From: Astrothelium macrocarpum
Lineage: Eukaryota; Ascomycota; Dothideomycetes; Trypetheliales; Trypetheliaceae
Reading direction: 5' to 3'
DNA length: 64,000 bases
Assembly: GCA_021030915.1 (NCBI GenBank)
Contig: JAGEMR010000002.1
Span: 558,001-622,000 of the forward strand
Part shown: positions 52,478 through 63,106 of the stretch, piece after piece
Position numbering within the stretch: position 1 is the first letter of the stretch
Layout: each line of letters opens with the position of its first letter
The notes under the pieces: model-generated
Told to the model about the DNA's origin: nothing
Databases searched by the model: none
What the model saw: the letters and a program-made list of their open reading frames with translations, nothing else
Translations under genes and position numbers: made by a program

Positions 52478-53895
52478 ATGCCTTCTGTTCAATCAACCCT
52501 CCTTCTCACCACGCTCATTACCTCAGCGCTTGCTGCTCCAGCACCAGCATCGGCTCCGCTGGTTCCACGGACATTTGAAGTCCCACGTATTCGTAATGTG
52601 AATGCACCCAAGCCTGATGGCGCTGCTGCCATGGCAAAGGCCTTTAACAAGTATGGATGGGGAACAATTGGAGCTCAAAAGAGGGGCATGACCGGTGCGT
52701 CAATGGCTGGTGCTGGTGCTGGTTCAGTGCAAAAAGCATCGAATGGAACCACCGGAGGTGGAGATGACGGATCAGTCAACACCCAGTCTGCCAATATGGG
52801 TGCCGAGTTTTTGTCTCCTGTCACAATTGGAAACCAGCAGTTCAACATGGACTTTGACACTGGTTCCTCTGACCTGTAAGCATGTCCTACACTTTATATT
52901 CGACAGCCTACTGATACTCTCTATAGCTGGGTCTTTACCAACATGTTGCCAGCCGCAGATATTGGAGCACACCAGACCTTTGTTGCCAACAAGTCTCCTT
53001 CCTTTAAGCAGTTGCAAGGTGCTACTTGGGACATTTCCTACGGAGATGGCTCTGGTGCTGCAGGTGTCGTCGGAACTGACACTGTCAACATTGGTGGTGC
53101 CACTGTCACCAACCAAGCAGTGGAGCAAGCAACAGCAATCTCCCAATCCTTTGTCCAAGACATGCAAAACGACGGATTAGTCGGTCTTGCCTTTAGCCAA
53201 TTGAACACTGTCAAACCTCAACAGCAAAAGACCTTCTTTGCCAACGTCATGCCAAACCTTGATATGCCACTATTCACTGCCAACTTGAAGAATGACTCTA
53301 CTGGCAAATACCAATTCGGTACCATTGACCAAACCGCCTTCACCGGTGGCTCATTGAACTGGGCCGCTGTCGACTCATCCCAGGGATTCTGGATGATTCA
53401 GTCCAACTCCTTTGCTGTCGGTAACCAGCAGATGCAGAACCCAACTGCCACTCCTGCCATTGCTGGTACGTTTCTTTCTCCCCCCCCTTCCTATTCCCCA
53501 AATTCCTTTTTCTCCCCCCACAACCAACTCACATCATCACAGACACCGGTACCTCTCTTCTCCTCGTCGACGACATGGTCGCGCAAACCTACTACTCCCA
53601 AGTCCCCGGCGCCCAGCTCAACCAACAAGCCGGCGGCTTCACCTACCCATGCTCCACCACACCACCCGACTTCTCCGTCGCCATCGGCAACTCGGGCTAC
53701 ATGGCCACCGTCCCCGGCAACATGGTGACGTTCGCGCAGGTCGACCAGAACACGTGCTTCGGCGGCGTGCAGTCCAACATGGGCGCGCCCATGCAGATTT
53801 ACGGCGACACCATGTTCAAGACGCAGTTCGTCGCCTTCAACGGCGGCAACATGAGCCTGGGCGTCGCGCCCAAGGCCGGCGTGTTTGGCGCATGA
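52478..53895 (+). CDS. secreted pepsin-like aspartic protease (aspergillopepsin/penicillopepsin type, A1), 429 aa
   Basis: Three exons: 52478-52875, 52927-53465 and 53543-53895. Introns are 51 and 77 nt. Exon sum is 1290 nt. The signal peptide covers residues 1-20 (LLLTTLITSALAA), and a propeptide runs to about residue 100. The first catalytic Asp is in FDTGSSDLW (D127) and the second in DTGTSLLLV (D313), both complete only after splicing. The flap Tyr is in ISYGDGSGAAG. The C-terminus GDTMFKTQFVAF...GNMSLGVAPK is the usual family ending. Acid extracellular protease for nutrition is the family role. No GPI or membrane anchor seen, so it is probably freely secreted. The G-rich 3' UTR (53,940-54,000) continues the skew seen in the last exon. 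Confidence 0.93.
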
Positions 53896-55785
53896 CTAGA
53901 TGGCAGTGAACAGCAAAAAGGCTCTACCAATACCAAGGCGAATGCGGGGTCGAGGGGAGGCAGAGAGTTGGGGAGCGGGTGGTGGGGTGTAGGGGATAGT
54001 CGCTCGTTTGTTGCAATTGTGCTGTGTCTGTATTTTTTCTTATGAGATGACTAAGGTACTACTACTACTATTGGTTATGGGGCTTCATGACCTGGCGTTT
54101 TGACATGCTGAGCAATTGGAAAAATCACTAAAGAATTGAATAGAGAGCTTGTTTCTCACCACAGCGGCTCAGCCTTTTTCTGTGCATAAATTTTGGAATG
54201 AAAAAAATAGGATAATTCAAATGTCTTTTTTTTCTTGCAGCTAGGTACCCCATAAGCTGGAGGCCGAATTGCTTCATCGCCCTGCCGTACGAGGCCGTTG
54301 AACATTACCTTGATTTTGTTCGCTATCAATCTCGAATTTATCTGACGTTTTTCCCTTACGTTACCAAATCTCCACCATCGTCGCCCATTTCCAATCATTC
54401 GTATGTACGGTGCTGCAGTCCCACAGGCACCAACGCACAAATCGAAATTTCTACGACATGTCGTGCTCCACACTATGCTCCTTTGGCATCACATCCCCGG
54501 CACTAGCCGCTGCAAGTGATACTGTCTGCTGCTCGATGCAGCTGCGCCCCAGGATGCAGCATGTCCACAAAATGCCTCAACTACATAGCAACAGCAGACT
54601 TGGGAGGGGTGCATAGTTATTCACACTTGTATCGGAGAATTTTGCATGGTGGGAAAGCACGCGTGCTGGTCTCGAGCAGTCTAGAGCGACAAGCCGCGCC
54701 TCAACTGTGGCTCAGTTCAGTTCAAGGCAAGCCACTGGCGCACCTGTCAGCTCGGCCGGGCCCGTGAGCATCGCTTGATGAGAAGGTTTCTTGGCACGAA
54801 AAAAAAAAAAAGGCAATTGAGTTGTCGCATGTGTCAAGCTCAATGTTGTAAGGGTGGGTGGCCAAAGTCTGGTTCGTTCCTGAGCCGCTCAGCAAAAACC
54901 TCCGAGGGGCCTGCATCGACGGAAGCGCACATTTTCATCGACTGATCTCATCGACTAGTCGAGAATCGATTTATTTGACCGGTCTTACAAGATGAAAGCT
55001 CAGATACTCTAGGCGCCGTGTGACGTAGCTCACCAGTATTTGCCGAGGAGCTACGACCCCAATTTTGTGGCAGAAAGGAGAGGATGAAGGGCGATTAGTG
55101 GCTGGTACAATCTCGGGCTAATGAACGGGACCAAGACCAGCATTTCAGGAGACGGAGCAGGGGTGGGCAGCCACTTCAGCAGCGCTTGTCCTGCAATCCA
55201 CCTCCATGTGATGGAACTGGATGCGAGGCGTAGAGATGTGGCTAGTGATTGAAATTTTCAAGAACCAGGCTTCCAACATGTATATAAAATTCCCTTCCTA
55301 TTCTTGCAAAGGAGGAGCAGCAGTAGTTGAATCGGAGGCGATTGTGCGCAATCAGCAACTCGAAGCGCTCCAGACAACGTCGTCCAAAAATAATTGTTAT
55401 CCCAATTGTCGCGATCGCAACAAGCCAGCCACCTCATCGCGCATCCGATCGACAGGCCAAGCTTTTTCCGCGCCCGAAATTTAGGTTTGACTGCTTTGGG
55501 ACGCGCCAGACTGCTCCTAAATTGGGATTGGCTCTGCATAATACTCCATCCGTTTGGTTGCATCTTTCCATTCTCCCTTCATTCCTCGCTGGTTGCTGCA
55601 CCGAATTCTCTTCTCAACTGTGCGCGTTCACACTGTCGAGCGCTGCAGTTGGGTCGACCTCTCTTCAGCTTTCTTTCGATCCCTTTCGAAGCCCACGGTC
55701 AAGCTTGGGTGTATTGCGCTGAAGCGCTTTCTCCTGGTTGATAAGGAATTGGAAGTTGACCCCGAGCTCATTTCTGTTGAAATCG
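53896..55785. other. long intergenic region without a recognisable gene
   Basis: 1.9 kb. Short ORFs on both strands lack motifs. It holds an A12 run near 54,801 and a perfect 12-bp palindrome TCGACTAGTCGA at 54951-54962. From about 55,470 it becomes pyrimidine-rich and is probably the promoter and first leader exon of the channel gene downstream. Confidence 0.4.
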
Positions 55786-56152
55786 GTACGTGAAACTTCG
55801 TGAAATAGCAATTTCTTGGTTGAGCGTATGCTTGTGTAATTTGTTGTACGAAAGCTATAAAAAGGATGCGCGGAATCCCTTAATCTTCACATGTCACGGT
55901 GTTGGGTGCAGCTTCAAGCTTTGGTACATTGATCCAAAGCACGCGCATGCTGTTACGACAACACACAGCGATCAAGTCGATTGCTCCTTACTTTGCTGCA
56001 ACCCTCTTTTTATCCGTTCCATTTACCTTGACGACCATACAATTTCCTTTGCATCGCACTCCTTTAGATATCTTGATATGTCCCTAGTCGCAAAGAATTA
56101 TCCAGGCTTGCTCTCATCTCGCAAATCCTATACTAACACCATTATTTCATAG
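55786..56152 (+). other. probable 5'-UTR intron of the CSC1-like gene
   Basis: A GTACGT donor at 55786 pairs with an acceptor ATTTCATAG ending at 56152, ten bases before the ATG at 56163. A perfect TACTAAC branch site lies 15 bases before the acceptor AG (56131-56137). The acceptor and branch are strong; the donor choice is the best match but not the only GT. Size 367 nt. Confidence 0.6.
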
Positions 56153-56162
56153 TGGGGCCATC

Positions 56163-59043
56163 ATGAGCAGCAGTGGAGATCAAAACATTGGGTCTTCCCA
56201 AAGCTCGCCCAACAACAGCTCTTCGGCCTCCCAGATCCTCTCGACCCTTGCGCCTGTTGCCCTCTATGCCGGCATCTGGTTGGTTGTATTCCTTCTTCTT
56301 CGAGGCCGCTTCCTACGTTACTACCAACCTCGAACCTTTTTAGCAAACGTGCCAGATTATTTCCGGACGAGACCTTTGGATAAAGGATTATTTGCTAGTA
56401 TCAACGACTTCTTTCGTCGCAGCGATGAGGATATTCTTCGGAAGCATTCACTTGATGGCTACTTGCTTGTCCGACTATTGAAGATGGCAACTGTCACTTG
56501 CATTGTCGGGTTTTTAATCACAGCTCCTGTCCTATTCCCTGTTAATGCCACTGGTGGAGGAGGAGAGAAGCAGCTTGACATGATCAGCTTCAGTAATGTC
56601 CAGAATAACAAGTTCCGTTACTTTGCTCATGCTGGTTGTGCTTGGCTCTTCTTTGGTCCGTATACTCGAATTTTCTGACCTTTCAACAGAACTAATTGTA
56701 TCTAGGATTTGTAATCTACATGATTACTCGAGAGAGCATCTTTTACATTAATCTTCGACAGGCCTACCTGATGTCGCCGAATCAAACCCAAAGAATTCAT
56801 TCAAGGACGGTCCTTTTCACCTCGGTCCCAGAAAGTCTGTTGAATCGCGATAAGCTCGCTGCTATGCTTGGGGTTGGTGTTAAGCGCATTTGGATCCCAA
56901 CAGATACCAAGGAGCTCGAAGACGCCGTAGATCAGCGTGATAAGGTCGCTATGAAATTGGAGGGCGCTGAAAACAGTGTCATCAAGACCGCGAACGTCAA
57001 CAAGTTCAAAGCCAGCAAGAAAGGTCATGTCGATGAAGTAGATGGCGGTGAAGCAGGAAACCAGATAGATCGATGGATCCCCCGAAAGAAACAGCCTCAC
57101 CATCGAACTGGTCTTCTCGGCCTTATTGGATCCAAGGTTGAAACAATCCCCTGGTGCCGTTCCGAGCTCGAGAAGATTATCCCTCAGGTCGAGAAGATGC
57201 AAGACGAAGCTTTCGAAGGTCATGGCAAACGCTTAAACTCTGTCTTTGTTGAGTTTGAGACTATGAACGAAGCTCAAGCGGCTTTTCAAAGCGTTACTCA
57301 TCACTTGCCACTACACATGTCTCCGCGTTTCATTGGCGTAAAGCCAAAAGAAGTCATCTGGTCCAACTTACGAATCAAATGGTGGGAAAGAGTCATTCGC
57401 AAGATTGTTGCCAATTTTACCATTACAGCGTTGATCATATTCTGGTCCATTCCTGTAGCCTTTGTTGGAGCCATCTCGAACGTGCAAGCTCTTACTGGTA
57501 TTTCTGCTTTCAAATGGTTGAGCTTCCTCAATCATATTCCACCTGTGGTCCTCGGTGTTGTCAATGGCCTCTTGCCGTCGGTTTTGCTGGCTGTCCTAAT
57601 GGCTCTCTTGCCCATGTTTTTACGATTCATGGCCAAATTCAGCGGAGACCCTTCCCAATCGGCTATCGAGTTAACTACGCAAAACTATTATTTTGCTTTC
57701 CAAGTTGTCCAAGTTTTCCTTGTGGCTACTATTGGCTCGGCAGCCTCATCTTCGGCGGCAGAAATCGTCAAGAACCCGAGCAGCGTTACAAGTTTATTAT
57801 CCAAACAAATACCCAAGGCTTCAAATTTTTATCTATCATACATCATTCTCCAAGGTCTTGGTGTTGTTGCAGGCATGTTGCTCAGTCTGAGTGGTTTGGC
57901 TATTGCTTTTATTCTTGCCAAAATACTTGACACAACACCAAGGAAGATGTACAATAGATGGAAAACTCTTGGATCAATGGGAATGGGAACCGTCTATCCA
58001 ATCTACACGAATTTGTTGGTCATTGGTAAGTGACTCATTTTATCAAAAGATGACATGGTCTGCAATGCTAACTGTACCTTTTAGCGCTCTGTTACGCTTG
58101 CATTGCGCCTCTAGTCCTGGCCTTTGCTGCTATTGGTCTCTCCCTGTTCTGGATTGCTTACAGATATGAATTCCTATTCGTCATGGATGTTGGCGCCGAC
58201 GCCAAAGGTCTCTTTTATCCTCGCGCCATGCAGCACCTCTTTGTCGGTCTTTACATTGCTGAAATCTGCCTGCTTGGTCTCTTTGCCACCCAACTTGGAC
58301 ATCCGGGTGCCATTGGTCCTTTTATTATGATGATTATTGCTGTCATCTTTACCGCATTATACAACATTTCGCTCAACAGTGCCATCAGTCCACTCCTACA
58401 GTACCATCCCAAAGACCTGGAGCTATTGCAAGATGAAGAGGATGCTCAGCCACTTCTGCATAATGGTCAAAACAATGGCGCTCCTGATTACGATTCCAAG
58501 ACAGCTGCAGCTGCTGGATCGAAGACTGGAGCTACAGAAATTGACAAGGAAGCTCGTGAACTTACGCCTCAAGCTTCAACGTCCGTAAATGGCAATCAGC
58601 CGGCCAAGAAGCCCAATATGTTTACGAAGTTCCTAAAACCACATGTTCATGCCAATCATAAATTCATGCGCACCATTCTTCCCAAAACCCAAAGCGAGTC
58701 TCCCAACACTTTTCCAGAGTCCTTTGCGTATCTCCATCCTTCTGTCAAATCACGCGGCGTGGCTCTTTGGGTTCCACAAGATCCTCTTGGCATTTCCCGC
58801 CAGGAGATCCGCGAGACGGATGAAGTCCGAGCACGAATTGACAAGCAGTTGCCGAAGCTGGCACCGGTCAGTGAGGTGCTCAACCCGCATCCAGCACACC
58901 AAATCACGGATGTAGAGAGTTTTTGGAGACACGTCAGTCTGATCATGTATGATTCGGGCGCGGTCATGGATGACAAAGGCAAGGTTACTGGTATTCAGGA
59001 GCTGGGAATGGCGCCAATCGATGATCCAGAGCCGGACTGGTAG
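56163..59043 (+). CDS. CSC1/OSCA/TMEM63 (DUF221, Rsn1/Phm7-like) membrane channel, 923 aa
   Basis: Osmosensitive, calcium-permeable cation-channel family. Three exons: 56163-56655, 56706-58025 and 58085-59043. Introns are 50 nt (GTCCGT donor) and 59 nt (GTAAGT donor). Exon sum is 2772 nt. The N-terminal domain has three membrane segments (ALYAGIWLVVFLLLRG; LLKMATVTCIVGFLITAPVL; YFAHAGCAWLFF|GFVIYMI). The cytosolic RRM-like domain carries RTVLFTSVPESLL and SVFVEFETMNEAQAAFQSV. The conserved DUF221 core follows (VIWSNLRIKWWERVIRK, LNHIPPVVLGVVNGLLPSVL) and further spans. The C-terminal tail ends in the fungal phosphate-metabolism domain (RQEIRETDEVRARIDKQLPK). All segments are present, so it looks functional. 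The ligand or stretch specificity is not readable. Confidence 0.93.
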
Positions 59044-59281
59044 GAGCGTGCTAGTTGGAGAGGTCCCGGGAGGAGCGTGTGTTTGGAGCAAGGTTAAGAA
59101 GGGAGCAGTATACCCACATTCGGCGGAGACTTTCTTTCGCAATTGATTCGACTTTTGTTTGAGTCTTTTAATGTTCCGTAACTTCTAATTTGTATGAAGC
59201 AACGATACCTAAGTAGCCTAAAATTATACCCCAATTCGAGCTTTCCTATACAGACGAGCATTTCAGTTTCTGTCTCCACCA

Positions 59282-61712
59282 CTAAGCATCGACCTCAACT
59301 ACTCTACTCTTAACACCCTCTTTTGATTGCCTGACTTTGCTTCCCTCCTCAATCTTCCTCCCTTTCCTATCCACCCTCTCATCCCTCGGATCAAACCCTC
59401 CCTTCCCGTCCGCTGCCCATTCTGGCGTCTCTGGCCCGACATAATCTTCTGGTCCAAACTCCCCTCCACCCTCCAACAATTCAAAAAATCTCCCATAATC
59501 AATCCACGTCCTCCACTTACCCCCCTTGTAAAATCTCTCCACGTCCCCCAACAAAACACAACAACTATGCGCATGCTCCGCCGCAACCCCATACCGCAAT
59601 CCAAATCTCCTCTCCAAATGCTCGGCCAATCTTCCCACAAACGTCCTCACCTCATCGTGATACGGCACATTCGTCATACTCACTCCAGCGCCCTTCGCCG
59701 CACTCGTCCCACAATACGTGACCCCCTTCACCTCCACAAACGCCGGCCTCGCGCGCTCCACCAGCTCCGCATACCCACGCACATCCGCGTCCGCATCGTC
59801 CACATCCACATTCAACCCTTTCACCAGCGTCAGCCGAAACACCGTACGCTGCTCCTGCCTCCGCGCCCGCAGAATATCCAAACACCGCATCAACCTCTCC
59901 CAGAAATCGCGATGCAGCGGCCTATCCACCTTCCTCAGCTGCTCGGGATTACTCGCATCAATCGACACATACAACTGCGTCACTCGATCCAGCGCCGCCA
60001 GTTGCTCCGGATGCTGCGCATTGCACACCAAGAACGTCGAGATGCGATCCGCATGGAGCAGCGCCAGCAGCTCATTAATCCGCGGGTAGAAGATGGGCTC
60101 GCCCACGAGGCTCAGCGCACAATGGCGGATGCGCTGCGCGGCGACGAAGCGGTCGGCGCGGACGCCGGGGACGCCACGCATGGCGCGGAGCTTGGCGTAG
60201 TGCGCGGCGGTCACCCCCGCGTAGATCAGCTCGGGCGGGTCGGTGATCCAGCGCCAGTGCGTGCCGACGGGGTTGGTGCCGTGGCGCCAGCAGAAGACGC
60301 ATTTGTTGGCGCAGGATAAGGCCGGCGTGCACTCCATGCAGAGGTGCGAGGCGATGCCGTAGAAGGAGTATTTGTAGCACGAGCCGCGGCCGCGCAGCGC
60401 GGATTTGGTCCAGCGGCACGTTTTGACGCCGCTGTGCGAGCCGATGATGGTGTAGCCTTGTTTGGTGAGGGCGGCGTGGGTGGGGGATGTGGTGGGCACC
60501 ATTTCTTTGAGGGGGGTGGGAGGGTTGGTGGCGGAGGGAGATGGTTTGGTGTATGTGGTGAAGTCGATGGCTAGGGAGGTGGAATTGTCGGATGAGAGGG
60601 GTACTTTGATGTCTTCGAGGTCGGATGAGTCGGTTGCTGGTTTTCGTCTTCGTTTGTGTTGGGAGGTAGGGTTTGGGGATTTGTCGTCAATATCTTCCTC
60701 ATCGCTCTCTACAGGATCACCGCTTCCAGGTACACCCTCACCAAGACCACGACCTAGAGCAAGGTCCTTTAATACCTCTTCAACTCCTATGCGCCATTGA
60801 TGTAGTTGCTCATCAGCGTTGCTCTTTACATCGGCTGTACCGACGGGAAATGCTCGTTTTCGGCCAGTGAGCTTTGCTAACCATTTGTCGACTTCTTTGG
60901 CTTGTGAACAAAAACCTTCCTCCTCAGTGGGCCACCCTTCTTTATCGCCGAATCCAAAGACCGAGTAGCCAAGAAGGTTTGAGAGAGACGCCGTATCTAT
61001 GCGGAAATCATTGTGCGTCTCTTTAAGATGTTCAAGAAAGTTGTCGAGCTGGGTATCAATATTGTAAGTTGGTAGTAGCATCATGTAAAAGTATCTGGCG
61101 TCACACCCCTTTGGGCCAGAGATGAAGTAGTCGTCATAATCGATGTATGACAGATCATGAACGATGGGTTTGAGAATTTTGGGCCCGCTGGAAATGGCGG
61201 ATGTCTGAACATCTGGGGGTAAGAATTGGTCTGCAAGATCAGAAGCAGCCTTTTCCGTTGTACCACCCAGTGTAGAAAAAAAGATCAAGGGTTGAACGGG
61301 AGGAAGCGATTCCTCTGTAGGCTTCTTGTCTGACGATGGGGCATATTTTTGGTTTTTTGAACCAGTAATTCTTCGTGGGCCTGTACTCTTGACATGCGCA
61401 CTTTTCACATCTTCATGAGATTTTGGCCCTTCTTCCACTTTTCCTCCATGGTCGATCTCCACCTCAGATCGTGCATGGTGTTTTGCTTCATGATTTAAAG
61501 GATTTGTATCAAGCTGCTGACCACCAACATATCTCTTTTTTCTATTTCTCCAACTTCGGGCGAGCTGGAGGGCAGCTAATATACCGATGGCAGATATGAC
61601 AATGGGTAGCCGATAGGTGTGCCATAATATGAGGATCTCTGTAGAAGAATCTTAGCATTGCCTAGACGAGCGGATACCACATCATACCTGGTGGAAGAGC
61701 GTATAAATCCAT
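59282..61712 (-). CDS. tyw1: tRNA wybutosine-synthesizing protein 1 (TYW1), 793 aa
   Basis: Radical-SAM flavoprotein forming the tricyclic 4-demethylwyosine at G37 of tRNA-Phe. Two exons: 61712-61688 (only 25 nt, MDLYALPP plus one base) and 61638-59282. The 49-nt intron (GTATGA...CTACAG) joins to PP|EILILWHTYR. An N-terminal membrane segment (LPIVISAIGILAALQLA) is followed by basic RSWRNRKKR, implying ER membrane anchoring. The flavodoxin domain (about 120-280) shows FSTLGGTTEKAA and YSVFGFGDKEGWP. The Cys triad binding the 4Fe-4S cluster is SCANKCVFCWRHG. HCALSLVGEPIFYP and EVKGVTYCGTSAAKGAGVS complete the TYW1 pattern. The linker (280-400) is Ser/Asp-rich. C-to-G skew switch inside the last exon. 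Confidence 0.95.
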
Positions 61713-61942
61713 GGTCAGAACATATAGATGTGGTGGTTGTGAAACAAATCCATCAGTGGGGGCGGGGAGACTAATTGAGTGTGGGGGTTTTTCTTTTTGG
61801 TTCCTGCATCAGACGCCAACAATCACGAGTCGTCCTTCCCAACAGCCACGCGGTCAATTTCAGCCAGCCATGGAGGGAAGCCTATTTAAGACCACCGCCG
61901 TCGGCCTTGGCTCCTGATTGTGTCTCTGACCCGAATTTCAAG
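61713..61942. promoter_or_regulatory. short divergent promoter, tyw1 (-) and PQ-loop gene (+)
   Basis: 230 bases between divergent start codons must hold both promoters. No specific motif recognised. Confidence 0.55.
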
Positions 61943-62980
61943 ATGGACTTCTTCAACTCAAAGCCCAGTCGATGCGAACAGCTCTCCTCACCGAGCATCA
62001 CCAACTTTGTCGTCTCCTGGTACAGCAACATCCTAACCTGAAACGTGTGTGGAGAGACGCATCTAATCTTTCCTAGCATTCTCCTCGTCGGTATCCTCAT
62101 CTCATACCTTCCCCAACATTACCGCATCATCATCCGCCGTTCCTCTGCCGGTCTATCACCCTACTTCATCCTCCTTGGCATAACAGCTAGCACCTGCGCC
62201 GTCGCCAACATCCTCGTTCTCCCTCTCACACGTACCGACTTCCGATGCTGCAGCGAAATCAGCCCGTTCGCATGCAGCGCAGCGCTCCTCGGCATCGCCC
62301 AAGTTGGCATGCAATGGAGCTGCTTCTTCCTCATGTATGCCTCTCCCATATTCCATCTCCCTCCAACTGCACCAACTAACACCCACCTTTCCTCCAGCAT
62401 GCTCCTCTTCCTTATCTTCTTCCCCCGCGCCACATCCACCTCTGCCTCGCCCACTACGCACCCGCGCTTCCGCGATGCCATCATTGTTGTTAGCACCGCC
62501 ATCATCTTCATCATCGTGGTATTCCTCACGTCCATCTCGATCCTCGCGCGCCTCCCGCAGCGCGCCCAGCGCCTCGCCGACATCCTCGGCCTCCTTGCGA
62601 CGCTGCTCTCCGCGATCCAGTACCTGCCGCAGCTGTACACCACATGGGCACTGCAGAGCGTGCTGAGCCTGAGCATCCCGATGATGATGATCCAGACGCC
62701 CGGCAGCTTTCTGTGGGCCGCGAGCTTAGCCGCGCGGCTCGGGTGGGAGGGGTGGAGCGCGTGGGCCGTGTATGGGGTGACGGGCTGTCTACAGGGAGTG
62801 CTGCTGGGGATGGGGATAGGGTTTGAAGTGCGGGATTGGCGGAGGCGGAAGGAGGGGAAGGCGAATGGCGGTGTGGACGGAAATGCGGATGGCGGGATTC
62901 AGGAGCAGGAGGGAGCGGAGCTGGAAGATGAGGACGATGATGAGCAGACGCCGCTGTTGAGGAGAAATTCGCCAGGCTAA
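61943..62980 (+). CDS. PQ-loop repeat membrane protein, 305 aa
   Basis: Three exons: 61943-62019, 62077-62334 and 62398-62980. Introns are 57 nt (GTACAG...CCTAG) and 63 nt (GTATGC...CTAAC...CCAG). Exon sum is 918 nt. Two PQ-loop repeats are visible: LISYLPQHYRIIIRRSSAGL in the first half and SAIQYLPQLYTTWALQSVLS in the second. About seven hydrophobic segments are present. The family includes cystinosin and vacuolar basic-amino-acid exporters; this member resembles fungal PQ-loop proteins of unassigned substrate. The acidic C-terminal tail ends in EDDDEQTPLLRR, and PLL fits an acidic dileucine-like sorting signal for vacuole targeting. The second intron is a multiple of three without a stop, so a retained form would still be open. 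Confidence 0.9.
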
Positions 62981-63106
62981 GACTAGGATATCAAGACGAG
63001 CAGCACCACGCTGGAAAAAGTCACCGCGCCGAAGCAAATTCTCATCTCTCCCTTCTAAGCACTAACTCGCTATCCCTAACCCCACTTCTGTTCCCTTCAC
63101 ATCTCA

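Noticed and set aside
59327..60319. 330-codon plus-strand ORF opposite tyw1
   Set aside because: Antisense to the conserved radical-SAM part of TYW1. Its Pro/His/Arg-rich content is an artefact of the skewed tract.
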